A stretch of 64,000 nucleotides of DNA, from the NCBI GenBank assembly GCA_036504535.1, contig DASXUY010000021.1:113456-177455 (forward strand). Direction: 5' to 3'. This document shows positions 63,460 to 64,000 of this stretch, piece after piece. Each line of letters opens with the position of its first letter. The stretch's first letter is position 1. Position numbers and translations under genes: made by a program. This stretch comes from JARLGU01 sp036504535 (GTDB lineage Bacteria; Armatimonadota; Armatimonadia; Armatimonadales; Capsulimonadaceae). The notes beneath the pieces were generated by a model. That model was not told the origin of the DNA. It worked only from the letters and a program-made list of their open reading frames with translations, and made no database searches.

Positions 63460-63814
63460 CACAAGAACTCTAGGCAACGAACCACAAATCTTAGTGCCCG
63501 AAGGGTACTTTCAATCACTTTAGTGCCGTAGGTTTCAACCTACGGAATCTCAGCGTCGCTCCAATTCTGCTGTCATAAACATCTAGCCACCTACCCGAAT
63601 GCGCTGTGGCTCCATGGGTAGCCTCATGCCCGTTTCTCAACTTAATCGACCTCACACCGGCCCGAAACCTTATGGCCCCGACGACATATCCAGCCCAGTC
63701 CCGCCCGAGGGACGGACTACTCTTCGGAGCCGGACTTTATCCACGGTGGTTGATTCCACGGAGATCCAACGCATGGTAACTCCACTATAGGCAAATGCCT
63801 AACACATCCTACTA
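63460..63814. other. Intergenic region between EEP gene and MITE copy 2
   Basis: This 355-bp gap carries a perfect hairpin, CCGTAGGT (63526-63533) and ACCTACGG (63538-63545), possibly a terminator-like or REP-type element without a T-run. An open frame at 63599-63790 (63 codons) has no support. Nothing else was recognised. Confidence 0.45.
63526..63545. repeat. Short perfect hairpin, possible REP-type element
   Basis: 8-bp arms CCGTAGGT/ACCTACGG with a 4-nt loop (ttca). No T-run follows on the plus strand. The same core may recur elsewhere in the genome. Confidence 0.4.
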
Positions 63815-64000
63815 AACGAGTTTTGCTAGTTCGATAACAGAAGTAAGTAGCTTATTCCGAGCTGAGTTGTGCGAAGTGACAACCCACCCGCCCGAAACGG
63901 GATGGAAACTTGCTTGGGCACTACGATTCTTGTGATTGGCAATGCCTCAGCCAGTTTCCTTCCCGTTGCGGGAAGGTGCCGAGTCCGCGAGGCGGATGGG
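63815..64000. mobile_element. MITE-like element, second copy, cut by window edge
   Basis: The left terminal repeat AACGAGTTTTGCTAGTTCGA is at 63815-63834, followed by sequence nearly identical to the copy at 47424. Over the 186 bases available I count about four substitutions and a 6-nt insertion (near the AAGGTGCCGAG stretch). The right end is outside the window, so its target duplication cannot be checked. Confidence 0.9.

Noticed and set aside
63599..63790. 63-codon open frame before the second MITE copy
   Set aside because: No ribosome-binding site and composition unlike the window's genes; it may be remnant sequence but gives no recognisable protein.
1..64000. CRISPR arrays, phage genes, IS transposase genes, rRNA
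   Set aside because: No regularly spaced repeats, phage or transposase genes, or rRNA-like sequence seen. The only mobile DNA is the two MITE copies.

Overview
The window is a dense bacterial chromosome segment, with no phage, plasmid, rRNA or CRISPR signature. Two adjacent prepilin-like proteins carry the FTLIELLVVIAIIAILAAI helix followed by FPVFATAREKAR. That pattern is typical of the large DUF1559 pseudopilin families of Armatimonadota, so I infer an Armatimonadota-like organism (moderate confidence; other phyla with DUF1559 expansions are not excluded). Where promoters can be read, several are TTGACA-17/18-TATAAT-like.

Layout. 1-6.6 kb: the end of an EAL phosphodiesterase, a zinc-ribbon protein, a beta-hydroxyacid dehydrogenase, a secreted discoidin-like protein and glnE. 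6.7-9.4 kb: tRNA-Gln, glmU and prs. 9.6-12.6 kb: a Tat-exported phosphoesterase and a coupled three-gene redox-signalling operon (thioredoxin-like 2Fe-2S protein, PAS protein, SpoIIE phosphatase) behind a Rex-like operator. 12.6-14.8 kb: a membrane/SRPBCC fusion protein divergent from a TetR regulator, with two copies of a palindromic operator. 14.9-26.4 kb: a carbohydrate region with a secreted clan-A glycosidase, a PL22-like oligogalacturonate lyase, two pseudopilins and a LacI regulator on one strand, then a chemoreceptor and another glycosidase-like protein. 26.5-37.6 kb: mutS2, a GT39/ArnT-like transferase, a secreted ankyrin protein, a six-hairpin glycosidase and a ComEC-like metallo-beta-lactamase protein.

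37.7-49.7 kb: tRNA-Ala, small zinc-knuckle and membrane proteins, a phosphodiester glycosidase, glcD, a TauE/SafE permease, lipB, a Lon-N-like protein, an M50 protease, a cytochrome b / molybdopterin oxidoreductase / Rieske operon interrupted by a 268-bp MITE, and rpoN. 49.9-64 kb: a UDP-glucuronate decarboxylase-like gene behind a consensus promoter, a diacylglycerol kinase-like gene, a GAF-PAS-GGDEF cyclase, glgB, a ParDE-type module, metH, a second LacI regulator, a zeta-like kinase with a small overlapping partner, an EEP-family nuclease, and a truncated second copy of the MITE at the right edge.

How it fits together. Housekeeping genes (glnE, glmU, prs, mutS2, lipB, rpoN, metH, glgB) are mixed with polysaccharide-use genes and signalling genes. 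The most distinctive parts are the hydrogenase-type sensor operon that lacks a hydrogenase gene, the MITE inside the Rieske operon, the twin TetR operators, and the zeta-like kinase pair.
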